Positions 39,144-48,406 are shown, counted from the first letter of the stretch. The stretch is 64,000 bases of DNA from an archaeon (GCA_018693315.1 JABHLR010000002.1:1-64000), one strand, 5' to 3'. The notes: generated by a model from the letters alone, not told the origin. Numbers and translations are program-made.

Positions 39144-39897
39144 TCTTAGTAGCCTCCACCTTCAAACTCTCAAGCGCAATTCCAGTATACTGCCGCTTAC
39201 TAATATCCTTATCCTCGCCCAATATCTTAACACTAAGCCCAGCAGACTCCATCTTCGAAATATAATCATCCTTCTGCAAAGCCCCAGCAACACAACCAAC
39301 CATCAACTCGTCATCATTCTTCTGCTCCTCGCTCAACTCACCCAATAAAACAATATCAGAAACATACATCTTTCCACCATCCTTCAAAACTCGAGCAACC
39401 TCAGAAAAAACCTTATCCTTATCAGGCGCAAGATTCACAACACAATTACTAATCACAATATCAATAGACGCATCATCAACAGGCAACTTTTCAATATCCC
39501 CAAGCCTAAACTCGGTATTCTTATATCCATACTTTTCAGCATTCGCCTCAGCTCGCGCAATCATCTCAGGAGTCATATCAACACCAATCACTTTCCCAGA
39601 TTCTCCAACTTTCTTAGCCGCCAAAAAAACATCAAACCCAGCACCACTTCCCAAATCCAAAACAGTCTGCCCCTCTTTCATATTTCCCAAAGCAATCGGA
39701 TTCCCACAGCCCAAACCAAGATTCGCCTCAGGCACATTATTAATTTCCTCGTCACTATATCCAATCGATTTAGAAATTTCATCATTCAATTTCAAATTCG
39801 CATTCCCAAGACTACATCCACAACTATTACTACAGCCCCCGCTACTCGCTATCTTCGCGTAACCTTCTTTAACAGTTTCTTTTACGTCATTACTCAT
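39133..39897 (-). CDS. ArsM-like methyltransferase
   Basis: The 254-aa protein matches arsenite methyltransferases: [49 protein letters not shown] and [15 protein letters not shown] with the expected Cys, plus a Cys-rich N-terminus ([12 protein letters not shown]). ArsM methylates As(III) bound by Cys. Inside an isc operon the protein might instead act on another thiophilic element or be part of metal stress response. It overlaps iscS by eight bases. Confidence 0.88.
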   Translation of the reverse strand: MSNDVKETVKEGYAKIASSGGCSNSCGCSLGNANLKLNDEISKSIGYSDEEINNVPEANLGLGCGNPIALGNMKEGQTVLDLGSGAGFDVFLAAKKVGESGKVIGVDMTPEMIARAEANAEKYGYKNTEFRLGDIEKLPVDDASIDIVISNCVVNLAPDKDKVFSEVARVLKDGGKMYVSDIVLLGELSEEQKNDDELMVGCVAGALQKDDYISKMESAGLSVKILGEDKDISKRQYTGIALESLKVEATKNGS

Positions 39898-41029
39898 TTT
39901 CCAACTCCAACTTAAACGGACTTATTTTCCGCAGTTTATTAACTTTCTCCTCAATCTTCCCAACAACAAAATCCTCATTCCCAACAACATCCTCACCAAG
40001 CGTCATCCGAATACTCCCATGAACATACAATTCCTCAGCACCAATCGCCTTCAAAACATAACTCTCCTTCAGCTTTGTAGATGCGCAAGCCGATCCGGTC
40101 GAAACATAAATCCCATCCTTATCCAACATCAACATCAAACTCTCACCTTCAATCCCATAAAACGAAACATTCACATTATTATAAACACGATTCTTCATCG
40201 ACCCATTAATCTTAACACCCTTAATTTTTTTCAAACCAGCAATAATCTTATCACGACTCTTTTTGATTTTCTTTTTATCAACGCTAACATCCAAAGCCGT
40301 AGCCAACCCAACAATCCCAGGAACATTCTCAGTCCCACTCCTCAATCCATTCTCCTGCCCGCCACCATTCAAAATCGGAGAAATCTTAGTCCCATTTTTA
40401 ACATATAAAAATCCAACACCCTTAGGCGCACCAATCTTGTGCCCAGATACACTCATCAAATCAATATTGCCCAAATCCAAATCAACCTTACTAAATCCCT
40501 GAACAGCATCGGTATGAAAATAAACACCCTTCTTCTTACAAACCTTCCCAATTTCCTCAACTGGCTGCACAGTTCCAATCTCATTATTAACATGCATCAC
40601 CGAAACCAAAAGAGTATCATCCCGAATCAACTTCTCAACTTCCTTAACATCAACAATCCCTTCAGAATCAACCCCAACATAATCAATCTCATAACCCCAT
40701 TTTCCCATATACTTACAAGTTTCCAAAACCGACGGATGCTCAACAACAGATGTGACAATATGTTTTTTATCAGGATTCATAGGAGCCAAACCACGAATCG
40801 CCAAATTATTAGACTCAGTCCCTCCAGAAGTAAAAACGATTTCCTTAGAATCACACCCAACAAACTTAGCAATCTCCTCACGCGCTTTCACTAATTCACT
40901 CCGGGCTTCACGACCAACAGAATGTAAACTTGAAGCATTTCCATAACTCTTCAAAAAAATCTCATTAACCTTTTTCGCAACTTCAGGATACACTTTCGTC
41001 GTCGCTGCATTATCTAAATAAATTCTCAT
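39890..41029 (-). CDS. iscS: Cysteine desulfurase IscS/NifS
   Basis: A PLP enzyme that removes sulfur from cysteine for Fe-S assembly. It begins [15 protein letters not shown]; the PLP lysine is in [12 protein letters not shown], the substrate His in VVEHPSVL, and the sulfur-carrying Cys in STGSACAS on the mobile loop. The 379-aa length is normal. It overlaps both the APH-like gene and the ArsM-like gene, so it is translated as part of the same operon. Confidence 0.96.
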   Translation of the reverse strand: MRIYLDNAATTKVYPEVAKKVNEIFLKSYGNASSLHSVGREARSELVKAREEIAKFVGCDSKEIVFTSGGTESNNLAIRGLAPMNPDKKHIVTSVVEHPSVLETCKYMGKWGYEIDYVGVDSEGIVDVKEVEKLIRDDTLLVSVMHVNNEIGTVQPVEEIGKVCKKKGVYFHTDAVQGFSKVDLDLGNIDLMSVSGHKIGAPKGVGFLYVKNGTKISPILNGGGQENGLRSGTENVPGIVGLATALDVSVDKKKIKKSRDKIIAGLKKIKGVKINGSMKNRVYNNVNVSFYGIEGESLMLMLDKDGIYVSTGSACASTKLKESYVLKAIGAEELYVHGSIRMTLGEDVVGNEDFVVGKIEEKVNKLRKISPFKLELENE

Positions 41030-41952
41030 CTTAATTCCTCCATAAATCCTTCATTATTAATTTTTTCAAAATTAATAATTCTATTGTAACTTCTCTCAAT
41101 TCCCTTATTCAATCTCTGTCTCCTTTTGGGATATTTATTAATATACTTAAAATACCAATACAAAATACCAAGAAGCCTGTATTTAATTAAATAATAAATT
41201 GACCTCATTTCTTCATCATTCAACTTAACATATTTCTGATAACCATCCAAAAACAATTTAATTTTATCCCAATAAATTATATCACTTCTGATAAAACTAT
41301 GTGCAATAAATATTGCCAACTCATAAACAAGATAATCATAATCACTATCGTCAAAATCAATAAATGCATTTAGCTTATTCTTGCCGACAATCATATTCAC
41401 CTCAGAAAGATCCCCATGAATTCTTGCCACTTTTAGATCTTTAAAGTTTATTTTGTCCAAATTCTTCAGAAGTTTATTTTGAATATTATTAATAATTTTC
41501 TTATCTACACCATCTCCAAAAGTTCTCTTTTTGTATTTATGTTTCTTAGATTTTGTAAACTCAGAACTCAATAAAACCTTATGCATTTTCCCGATAGCCT
41601 TAGAGATATCTTTAATCAAAGAATTATTAAATCCCTTAGGGTGGACGCCCTCGACGAACTTCTGAATAATAAATTTACTTTTAGAATATTCAACAATCTC
41701 AGAACCCACCTTGTTTTTAATATTCTTAACAACGGGCAATTTCTTATTGTATAAAAAATCAATAAACCCTAACTGTTCTTTAAAATCCTTCAAGTCAATA
41801 TTACTTAAAAATTTCAAAATAAATTTACCTTGCGTTGTAAAAAGAATATAAACATCATTTTCTAAAGTATCTTCCAAATACTTATGGCTCTTATATCTGC
41901 CAATATTGTAACCATCTAATACTTCAATAAAATCCTTTTTCTTGATTCTCAT
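41026..41952 (-). CDS. Aminoglycoside phosphotransferase-like kinase
   Basis: The APH fold is visible: Brenner's motif VARIHGDLSEVNMIV and metal-binding FIDFDDSDYDYLVYELA, with ILKFL for the ATP lysine near residue 45. Substrates of this superfamily include homoserine, choline and antibiotics. Placement between an Fe-S-type regulator and iscS, with four-base and one-base overlaps, suggests a metabolic or cofactor role rather than drug resistance. Codons are A/T-rich and less biased than those of iscS. Confidence 0.85.
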   Translation of the reverse strand: MRIKKKDFIEVLDGYNIGRYKSHKYLEDTLENDVYILFTTQGKFILKFLSNIDLKDFKEQLGFIDFLYNKKLPVVKNIKNKVGSEIVEYSKSKFIIQKFVEGVHPKGFNNSLIKDISKAIGKMHKVLLSSEFTKSKKHKYKKRTFGDGVDKKIINNIQNKLLKNLDKINFKDLKVARIHGDLSEVNMIVGKNKLNAFIDFDDSDYDYLVYELAIFIAHSFIRSDIIYWDKIKLFLDGYQKYVKLNDEEMRSIYYLIKYRLLGILYWYFKYINKYPKRRQRLNKGIERSYNRIINFEKINNEGFMEELR

Positions 41953-42317
41953 TAATACTTCGGACTACAACCGCAAAAATTTATAACGTCCTTATTATAC
42001 TTCTTACAAACCTCACACGAACACTTATGATCCTTCATAAACTTCAAAATCCTCTGCATTTCAGTCAACGCCAACTTCGGATTCTCAGAAATAACCTTCG
42101 CCGACTTAGCAACCTCCTTCTTAACCTCAGGAGTCAACTTAATCTTATTAGCCCTCTTATTCGACAAATACTGAGAAACCGCAGCCTTACTAATTCCCAA
42201 AATACCACCAGCCTTCTCATAACTCATCTCATACTTCCGAGTCAACAACTTAGCGAGCTCTTTCCTTACTGCAGGTATAATATACCATACTTCTATTTCT
42301 TGTGGTAGCAAATACAT
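41952..42317 (-). CDS. HTH transcription regulator with C-terminal Cys cluster
   Basis: Residues 1-60 form an archaeal XRE-type HTH (EIEVWYIIPAVRKELAKLL, then GGILGISKAAVSQYLSNKRA). The C-terminal end has five Cys at 99, 101, 104, 115 and 117 (CxCxxC-x10-CxC), suited to an Fe-S cluster or bound metal/metalloid. As first gene of the isc operon, with a palindrome between its TATA box and start codon, it probably senses Fe-S status or arsenite and represses its own operon. Ligand not determined. Confidence 0.85.
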   Translation of the reverse strand: MYLLPQEIEVWYIIPAVRKELAKLLTRKYEMSYEKAGGILGISKAAVSQYLSNKRANKIKLTPEVKKEVAKSAKVISENPKLALTEMQRILKFMKDHKCSCEVCKKYNKDVINFCGCSPKY

Positions 42318-42318
42318 A

Positions 42319-42334
42319 GTTAACTATAGTGAAC
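42319..42334 (-). promoter_or_regulatory. Operator-like palindrome at the isc operon promoter
   Basis: GTTAACTATAGTGAAC is a 16-bp inverted repeat with one mismatched pair. It begins one base from the regulator's start codon, and the TATA-like TTTATAAA box (42340..42347) lies just upstream in the transcription direction. A repressor bound here would block transcription start, fitting autoregulation by the Cys-rich HTH protein. Confidence 0.6.
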
Positions 42335-42388
42335 ATTCCTTTATAAATTTTTTGGAAAACCTTTTAACTAAACTATCCATTAAAGAAT

Positions 42389-42961
42389 ATGGATTACAAG
42401 CAAAAAGCGAGGCTGATATTTGGAATCATACTTATCTTCTTGGCATTCTTTTATTTTCTATCAAGATACAATGTGCTATTTTTAGTCGCCGGAAGCATTT
42501 TTTCGGTCATTATATTCTTCCTAGCAGATTACTTCATGGGCTGGGACTTCAACATCTGGCACTATCTAGCATTCTTCATAATGGTCGTCCAAGGCGTCCT
42601 TCTCATGCCGCTATATTTCATGGGCACATCAATAGACAAGTACCAACACTTCATATTCCCAATCCTAACATGCTTCCTAATCTATCACATAATCAGAAAA
42701 ATGGACCTAAGCAGAAACGACAAATTATGGATCACCCTAACAATTCTAATCTCAACAATAACTCTCTTCGAAATATACGAATATGTAGCAGATTATTTCT
42801 GGAACGTAAAATTCCAAGGGGTTTATTCCGGAAGCTGGGTCGAACAACAATTCACACTTATCATGCCAAGAATAGACGACACAATGGTAGACTTAATGAT
42901 AGGAATAGCAGGCGGAATCACATTTGTTTTAGGTATGATACTCTTTAAGAAATCGAAATAG
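42389..42961 (+). CDS. YjdF/DUF2238-like membrane protein
   Basis: The 190-aa protein has five to six membrane segments (FGIILIFLAFFYFL, LVAGSIFSVIIFFLADYF, WHYLAFFIMVVQGVLLM and others). LFEIYEYVAD and IDDTMVDLMIGIAGG resemble the conserved Glu/Asp motifs of YjdF (DUF2238). Function unknown. Its last bases overlap the convergent ferredoxin gene. Transcribed divergently from the isc operon. Confidence 0.7.
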   Translation: MDYKQKARLIFGIILIFLAFFYFLSRYNVLFLVAGSIFSVIIFFLADYFMGWDFNIWHYLAFFIMVVQGVLLMPLYFMGTSIDKYQHFIFPILTCFLIYHIIRKMDLSRNDKLWITLTILISTITLFEIYEYVADYFWNVKFQGVYSGSWVEQQFTLIMPRIDDTMVDLMIGIAGGITFVLGMILFKKSK

Positions 42962-43130
42962 CATTAACCGGACATCCGGCCATAGCATCCTTCTCGCACG
43001 TCAACTTCTCAACCTCAGCCTTAACAGCATGCGCCTTCCCATCCTTCATCTCAAAAGAACCCGGACACGTCGCAGAACAAGCCCCACACCCAATACACTT
43101 ATTTTGATCCACTACTATTTTGTGTGTCAT
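42945..43130 (-). CDS. [4Fe-4S] ferredoxin
   Basis: The 61-aa protein has Cys12, 15, 18 and a distant Cys53 (CIGCGACSATCPG ... AGCPVNAI), the single-cluster ligand set, with two further Cys (22 and 45) that may form a disulfide. It carries electrons in the cytoplasm. It is coupled to the small membrane gene upstream by a 32-base overlap. Position next to the isc operon fits Fe-S metabolism. Confidence 0.92.
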   Translation of the reverse strand: MTHKIVVDQNKCIGCGACSATCPGSFEMKDGKAHAVKAEVEKLTCEKDAMAGCPVNAISIS

Positions 43131-43308
43131 TCAAATCTTCCTCCACAGGATCATTAATTTCATCAATACGAAACAACTCATTCTCCACAATTTCCTCAGT
43201 CGCAACCGAACCCGTAATAACATTCCCAATCATATTAGTCACAAAGAAAAATCCCAAAGCTACAATTACCAAAACCGCAACGACAATCAAAACATTCCGA
43301 TTAACCAT
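43099..43308 (-). CDS. Small single-pass membrane protein
   Basis: The 69-aa protein has one hydrophobic segment (VLIVVAVLVIVALGFFFV) followed by an acidic, polar tail (EEIVENELFRIDEINDPVEED). The N-terminus is probably inside. It overlaps the ferredoxin start by 32 bases in another frame. Function unknown. Confidence 0.65.
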   Translation of the reverse strand: MVNRNVLIVVAVLVIVALGFFFVTNMIGNVITGSVATEEIVENELFRIDEINDPVEEDLNDTQNSSGSK

Positions 43309-43358
43309 AGAAGAAATAACCCAACAACATTTATAAACTTAATCCATTTAAACATAAT

Positions 43359-43916
43359 ATGGTAGCAACACTAATCTGGGTCCTAATCGTCGCGGTCGTA
43401 GTTATCGTCGCAATCTTCTTTATGTACTACAACCGATTCGTCAGACTATCAGCCCAAATCGACAACTCACTCGCACAAATCTCAGTCCAACTACGAAAAC
43501 GTTCAGACCTAATCCCAAACTTACTATCCTCAGTAAAAGGCTACATGAAACACGAGAAGGGAATAATCAAAGAAGTAACTGACGCAAGAAAAGCTCTAGT
43601 CGGAGCAGAAGGCGTCGAAGCAAAAATGAAAGCCGGCAACAAATTACAATCAGCACTTAAATCAATCTTCGCAATTGCAGAAGGATACCCAGACCTAAAA
43701 GCGAACACAAACTTCCTTCACCTTCAACAAGAACTATCAGCCATCGAGGACAAAGTAGCATATGCACGACAATATTACAACGACGGAATCATGTCCTACA
43801 ACGTCATGACAACAGTAGTCCCAGGCAAATGGTTCGCATCAATGTACGGATTCAATAAAAGAGAATACCTAAAAATCCCAGAAGCAGCAAAGGCAGTTCC
43901 AAAGATTGAATTCTAA
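43359..43916 (+). CDS. lemA: LemA family protein
   Basis: An N-terminal membrane segment (IWVLIVAVVVIVAIFFMYYNRFVRL) is followed by the LemA helical domain: QIDNSLAQISVQLRKRSDLIPNLLSSVKGYMKHEKG, then VMTTVVPGKWFASMYGFNKREY. LemA proteins are membrane-anchored and often lie beside HtpX, as here about 500 bp away. The biochemical role is not settled. Confidence 0.92.
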   Translation: MVATLIWVLIVAVVVIVAIFFMYYNRFVRLSAQIDNSLAQISVQLRKRSDLIPNLLSSVKGYMKHEKGIIKEVTDARKALVGAEGVEAKMKAGNKLQSALKSIFAIAEGYPDLKANTNFLHLQQELSAIEDKVAYARQYYNDGIMSYNVMTTVVPGKWFASMYGFNKREYLKIPEAAKAVPKIEF

Positions 43917-43967
43917 TATACATATTCTAATATACCCTATTACAACATATATGTTACAGTATATAAG

Positions 43968-44345
43968 TTAAAATGGACAATATTCATCAATAACAGCTTT
44001 CGCCTTTTCGGAATAACAAAAAAGGATTGGAGCAGTGACAATCCTACGATCTTTGCCAAGATTTAACCTACCAATAACATAAGAGTTGACTCCATGTGAT
44101 TTCGGGGTTGTGATAATGTCCGAAGAATTATTTATCATTCCAGGGCAATTCGGACCATTATCAAAATACTCTAACATGGCGGGATCAACATCAGACAAGT
44201 CAACATCACAGCCGCGAACAACTAATAGTCCAGAACTAGGAGAGCTACGAACCCTAGAATTTGTTCCAGGAAGAACAAGCCTAGCAAGCTGGTTCTGGAA
44301 TAATATTCGTTGGATATCCTTAGTCACTCTAACATCCCTTCTCAT
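43968..44345 (-). CDS. Hypothetical protein (125 aa) between lemA and htpX
   Basis: I do not recognise this protein. It is soluble, basic at the N-terminus (MRRDVRVTKDIQRILFQNQL) and has four Cys (CDVD, NCPG, FCYS, EYCPF). It interrupts an otherwise same-strand lemA-htpX pair. Less biased codon use suggests an insertion. Confidence 0.55.
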   Translation of the reverse strand: MRRDVRVTKDIQRILFQNQLARLVLPGTNSRVRSSPSSGLLVVRGCDVDLSDVDPAMLEYFDNGPNCPGMINNSSDIITTPKSHGVNSYVIGRLNLGKDRRIVTAPILFCYSEKAKAVIDEYCPF

Positions 44346-44422
44346 ATAAATTCATAGATACCAGCTATAAAAACATTATTACATTCCATCACATATAAAA
44401 ACCATTTCAACTTTCCACTACC

Positions 44423-45319
44423 ATGGAACCCTCACGTCTATCATTCCACGAAGAAATCAGAAAAAATAAATTCAGCTCAATCCTCCTAATCGGAGTTGTC
44501 CTAATAATTCTCCTAGCACTAGTCTACTCAATCGGATTCGTAATCGGAGGCGACTACTTCTTCATAATCCTAATCGCCGGAACAATAATCTCAATCCTAT
44601 ACGTCGTCGGCGGATACTACAAATCAGCAGACCTAGCAATCGCATCAGTCAGCGCAAAACGAGCATCAGGACCAGAATATAGACAATACCACAACATCGT
44701 AGAAGGACTTTGCCTAGCGTCAGGATTACCAAAACCAAAACTCTACATAATGAAGAACCAACAAATAAACGCCTTCGCATCAGGCCGAGATCCACAACAT
44801 GCAATAATCTGCATCACAACAGGCACACTAGAAAAACTAACAAAGCAAGAGCTCGAAGGAGTACTAGCTCACGAACTTTCTCACATCGCAAACTACGACA
44901 TCCGATTCATGACACTAACCGCAGTCCTAGTAGGTATGATCGCAATCATTTCTCAAATTTTCCTACGAAGCTTATTTTGGTCATCAATGAGTAACAGAGG
45001 AGGAAACAGCAAAGACAGCAGCGGAACAATCTTCATGATAATCGGAATAGTCTTAGCGATTCTAGCCCCAATAATCGTAGCCCTAGTTCAACTAGCAATC
45101 TCACGAAAACGAGAATACGCAGCCGACTCATCAGCAGTCAAATTCATGCGAACCCCAACGGGACTAATCGGAGCCCTAAAGAAGATCCAACACAACACTC
45201 CGATGAAGGTATCAGGAGCAGTAGCCCCCCTCTTCCTCGCAAAACCAACGAAGACAAAAGAAATGTTCCAAACCCACCCACCCTTATCTAAGAGAATAGC
45301 AAGATTAGAACGAATGTGA
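44423..45319 (+). CDS. htpX: HtpX-type M48 membrane metalloprotease
   Basis: Two N-terminal and two central membrane segments surround the zinc site LAHELSHIANYDIRFM (HExxH), with the third-ligand Glu in KREYAADSSAV. HtpX degrades misfolded membrane proteins. The start at 44423 follows an ATATAAAAACC box by about 25 nt. The substrate cleft lies on the cytoplasmic side in this family. Confidence 0.93.
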   Translation: MEPSRLSFHEEIRKNKFSSILLIGVVLIILLALVYSIGFVIGGDYFFIILIAGTIISILYVVGGYYKSADLAIASVSAKRASGPEYRQYHNIVEGLCLASGLPKPKLYIMKNQQINAFASGRDPQHAIICITTGTLEKLTKQELEGVLAHELSHIANYDIRFMTLTAVLVGMIAIISQIFLRSLFWSSMSNRGGNSKDSSGTIFMIIGIVLAILAPIIVALVQLAISRKREYAADSSAVKFMRTPTGLIGALKKIQHNTPMKVSGAVAPLFLAKPTKTKEMFQTHPPLSKRIARLERM

Positions 45320-45321
45320 TT

Positions 45322-46068
45322 TTAGACATAATAGAAAGTATAAAATAATTCTGGCAAAAAATTAATAAGTACATGTGCAATTATTGGTGCAACTATTCTT
45401 CGACCCCGAACTAACCATAATGAGGTAAGCAACATTCCTCCAACAAAAGCAGAAAATCCAGAGCCACTAGATTTTGTCAAATGCCAAAATCCAAAAAATA
45501 AAGCACTTATAAAAAATGCGACCCACACACCCCAAGAAGCCTCGGTTTTAATAAAAATAAAAAGCCTAGCTATTTCTTCTGCCGAAATAAAGATAACTAG
45601 TGAAATAAGAAGAATGATAACCTCGAGAAATTTATACGATTGAGAAATATCCTCATCAAGCAATGATGGCTCTTCGGCAATTACCTTCGCCTTAAAATTA
45701 TTAGAAGGATCCAAGGCAAATTCCTTCACATTTTGAGAAGAATAATTATCAAAAAGCATTCCAGAACCAACCGAAACAGGGAGAATAATCAAAAGAGCCA
45801 AAACTGCAAAAATAATGTCCTTACCAATATGTGAAAAATCAAAACCGAGTTTAGAAAATTTGAAATCTGTAGATTCTATTGCCAAGAAAACTAAAAAACC
45901 TATAGAAGAGAAAAAAATCAGGGTAGATAGATGTATTCCCCACGGAAAATAAAAGAAGGGGTCATAGTGTTCCCATAGAAGACCAGGTAGAAGTGTTAAT
46001 ATCAACATTATGAAAATCCAAGCGTATTTACCAAAAAAAGTATCCTTATTCCACCACTTCATACTCAA
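45322..46068 (-). CDS. CPBP-type intramembrane metalloprotease
   Basis: The 248-aa protein has about seven membrane segments and the CPBP/Abi motifs in order: ISAEEIARLFIF (EExxR form), FFGFWHLTKSS (FxxxH) and IAHVLINFL (HxxxN). The family includes Rce1 relatives that cleave prenylated proteins and proteins linked to bacteriocin immunity. It is convergent with htpX. Confidence 0.85.
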   Translation of the reverse strand: MSMKWWNKDTFFGKYAWIFIMLILTLLPGLLWEHYDPFFYFPWGIHLSTLIFFSSIGFLVFLAIESTDFKFSKLGFDFSHIGKDIIFAVLALLIILPVSVGSGMLFDNYSSQNVKEFALDPSNNFKAKVIAEEPSLLDEDISQSYKFLEVIILLISLVIFISAEEIARLFIFIKTEASWGVWVAFFISALFFGFWHLTKSSGSGFSAFVGGMLLTSLWLVRGRRIVAPIIAHVLINFLPELFYTFYYV

Positions 46069-46113
46069 ATATTGACCATCTAACTATTTAACATTTTCCA
46101 CGGAAACAACTAA

Positions 46114-47148
46114 TCACTTCCCCAACTTAACAAAATTATAAGCAGCCTTAGCCGCCAAAGAACCATCAGCAGCCGCAGTTATCGCTTGCTTAAACGGATT
46201 ATTCGTTCCATCCCCAGCCGCAAACAAACCAGCAACATTCGTCCGCCCCTCTTTATCAACCTTAATATAACCCTTCTCCAACTCAACCCCAAGCCCCTCA
46301 ACAATCTGAGTCAAAGGCGTCGACCCAATCTCAACAAAAACCCCATCAACCTTTAGCAACCTCTCACCACTCTCCGGCGAAGCCGAGCCATCCACAATCT
46401 TCGATTGTGAGCCATCCGACGCAGTCGAGCCATCCACAACCTTTAGTTGCGAACCAGCCGAGTCAACGAGTCGCAGTCCTGTGACTCGCTTGTCTCCGAG
46501 GATTTCTGCAGGCTTCGTATTATAAATTATCTCAATATTTTTAATCCCTTCAATCCTATCCAAATTAATCGGCTCAGCCCTCATCTTTTTCTGACGATAA
46601 CTAACATAAACCTTCTTACAAATACTCGCCAAATAAATCGCAGCCTTAGCAGCAGAATCCGAACCCCCAACAACGGCAACAGTTTTACCCCTAAAAAAAT
46701 TCCCATCACAAGTCGCACAATAACTAACACCTTTCCCCAAAAATTCACTCTCGCCAGGAATCCCCAGCTTCCGATGCTCAGACCCCAAAGCCGCAATCAC
46801 ACTCTTTCCACAAACCTTCCCGCCACCATAATTTACTACAAACTCTTTTGCAGACGCCCCAGCTTCCGACACCCCGACACCCCGACACCCCGACACCCCG
46901 AGTTTCTCAATGTGAACATTGAGAAACTTTGCTCCAAACATCTTCGCCTGCTCCTCAAACTTCTTCATCAAATCAATCCCCGAACCAATAAACCCCGGAT
47001 AATTCTCAATCTCCCCAGCCAAATTCGTCATCCCACCAACCTCTTTTCCAATAACCAAAGTCTTCAAATCATACCGCCCAGCATAAATCGCCGCAGCCAT
47101 CCCAGCCGGCCCAGTCCCAAGCACAATCAAATCATAAACATCTTCCAT
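46114..47148 (-). CDS. trxB: Thioredoxin reductase with two repeat-derived insertions
   Basis: FAD site LIVLGTGPAGMAAAIYAGR, redox pair GVSYCATCDGNFFRG and C-terminal FAD motif GLFAAGDGTNNPFKQ are all intact, so the enzyme should reduce thioredoxin using NAD(P)H. Two loops are enlarged: residues about 80-100 (LGVSGCRGVGVSEAGASA) and about 232-265 (SAGSQLKVVDGS and similar 14-residue units). Both come from short tandem DNA repeats with hairpins and should sit on the surface. 344 aa, where about 310 is usual. Confidence 0.93.
   Translation of the reverse strand: MEDVYDLIVLGTGPAGMAAAIYAGRYDLKTLVIGKEVGGMTNLAGEIENYPGFIGSGIDLMKKFEEQAKMFGAKFLNVHIEKLGVSGCRGVGVSEAGASAKEFVVNYGGGKVCGKSVIAALGSEHRKLGIPGESEFLGKGVSYCATCDGNFFRGKTVAVVGGSDSAAKAAIYLASICKKVYVSYRQKKMRAEPINLDRIEGIKNIEIIYNTKPAEILGDKRVTGLRLVDSAGSQLKVVDGSTASDGSQSKIVDGSASPESGERLLKVDGVFVEIGSTPLTQIVEGLGVELEKGYIKVDKEGRTNVAGLFAAGDGTNNPFKQAITAAADGSLAAKAAYNFVKLGK
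46382..46465 (-). repeat. 42-bp tandem repeat within trxB
   Basis: Two 42-bp units (46382..46423 and 46424..46465) share CGAGCCATCCACAA and code for 14-residue repeats. The first holds a CACAATC/GATTGTG hairpin. Just beyond, CGAGTC/GACTCG forms another stem near 46468..46488. The reading frame stays open through all of it. Confidence 0.6.
46867..46927 (-). repeat. 8-bp tandem repeat plus hairpin within trxB
   Basis: CGACACCC repeats four times (from 46867), then GTTTCTCAATG (46902) pairs with CATTGAGAAAC (46917..46927) across TGAA. The units are translated as part of TrxB. Eight-base units shift frame with every copy, so copy-number change would disrupt the protein unless made in multiples of three. 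Confidence 0.6.
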
Positions 47149-47234
47149 CTATAAAACAATCCTAAAACCTTTTTATACCTTAGCCATCACTGTTAACCAA
47201 CAACATTTAAATAACTCTCAATCCTCAATCTATC

Positions 47235-48254
47235 ATGACACCAGAAAAAAGATTCGAACTTATAACGCGAAACCTCCAAGAAGTAATTGGCGAAGACGAA
47301 CTCAAGGAAAAACTAAAATCCAAGAAAGAATTCTCAGTATACTGGGGAGCAATGCCAACCGGCAGCATCTCAATCGCATATTTCTTCCCAATGCTAAAAA
47401 TCGCAGACCTACTAAAAGCAGGATGCCGAGTAAAAATTCTTGTCGCAGACCTACACGCCGCACTCGATAGCGTCCCATGGGAAGACCTAGAAAAAAGATA
47501 CAAATACTATAAGGCAGCCATCGAAACAATGCTCGAAACAATCGGAGTCCCATTAGAAAAATTAGAATTTGTAAAAGGAAGCGACTTCCAACTCAAAAAA
47601 GAATTCTTCCACGATGTCCTTAAAATGAGCACAATCACCAGCATAAACGATTGTAAGAAGGCCGCGTCCGAAGTCGTAAAACTTGGAGACAACCCAAAAC
47701 TATCCGGAATAATCTATCCATCAATGCAAGCCCTAGATGAAGAATACCTAAAAGTCGACGCACAGCTCGGCGGAAACGACCAAAGAAAAATCATGGTCTT
47801 CGCAAGAGAGAACCTCCCAAAGATAGGATACAAAGCAAGAATAGAATTACTAAATCCATTAATCAGAGGACTAATCGGAGAAAAGATGAGTTCTTCAATA
47901 AAGGCAACCAAAATAGATTTGATGGAAGATCCAAAAACAGTCATCAAGAAAATAAACAAAGCAGATTGTATAACAGGCGACCCAGACAATGGGATAATGG
48001 CGCTTCTTGAATATTTCCTCTTTATATTAAAAGAAGACAAGAAAGAAAAGTTCATAATTGAGAGGCCAGAGAAATACGGAGGAAATCTTGAGTACGCATC
48101 ATACGAAGAAGTAAAAAAAGATTTCATCGACAAGAAACTACACCCACTAGATTTGAAGAATGCCGTAGCCGCAGAAATCAACAAGCTCCTAAAAATATTC
48201 CAAGCAAACAAAGAGTTACAAAAACTCCACAAAGCCGCTTATCCAGACGAATAA
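47235..48254 (+). CDS. tyrS: Tyrosyl-tRNA synthetase, archaeal/eukaryal type, with altered HIGH motif
   Basis: A class I synthetase that resembles eukaryal TyrRS over its whole length (YWGAMPTG, FFPMLKIADLLKAGCRVKILVADLHAALD, LLSGI-like YPSMQALDEEYLKVDAQLGGNDQRKI). The KMSSS loop is intact (GEKMSSS). The HIGH-equivalent, HVAY in the human enzyme, reads SIAY, so the first histidine is Ser. 339 aa. Expected to be essential; the window shows no second copy. Confidence 0.94.
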   Translation: MTPEKRFELITRNLQEVIGEDELKEKLKSKKEFSVYWGAMPTGSISIAYFFPMLKIADLLKAGCRVKILVADLHAALDSVPWEDLEKRYKYYKAAIETMLETIGVPLEKLEFVKGSDFQLKKEFFHDVLKMSTITSINDCKKAASEVVKLGDNPKLSGIIYPSMQALDEEYLKVDAQLGGNDQRKIMVFARENLPKIGYKARIELLNPLIRGLIGEKMSSSIKATKIDLMEDPKTVIKKINKADCITGDPDNGIMALLEYFLFILKEDKKEKFIIERPEKYGGNLEYASYEEVKKDFIDKKLHPLDLKNAVAAEINKLLKIFQANKELQKLHKAAYPDE

Positions 48255-48300
48255 TTTTCCCCACCAAAACATTTATATAATTCTACTACCATCCATAACC

Positions 48301-48384
48301 ATGCAAACGCAAAGAGTGATGTGGTCCCGGAATTCTTATACCTCTCTAGCGTGTGCTCACTGTCTTTTTATTAAGTTCTGTTAA
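48301..48384 (+). CDS. Possible short leader ORF (27 aa)
   Basis: MQTQRVMWSRNSYTSLACAH plus seven residues, ending in TAA, lies 20-30 nt behind an ATTTATATAAT box and 22 nt before the ATG of the zinc-finger gene. It could be a leader peptide or chance. If it is not translated, this stretch is the 5' leader of the next gene. Confidence 0.25.
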   Translation: MQTQRVMWSRNSYTSLACAHCLFIKFC

Positions 48385-48406
48385 GTACACGACATTTCCC
48401 ATTTCT

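Noticed and set aside
46867-46900. CRISPR-like repeats
   Set aside because: Units are 8 bp, contiguous and coding, with no spacers. No CRISPR array was seen anywhere in the window.
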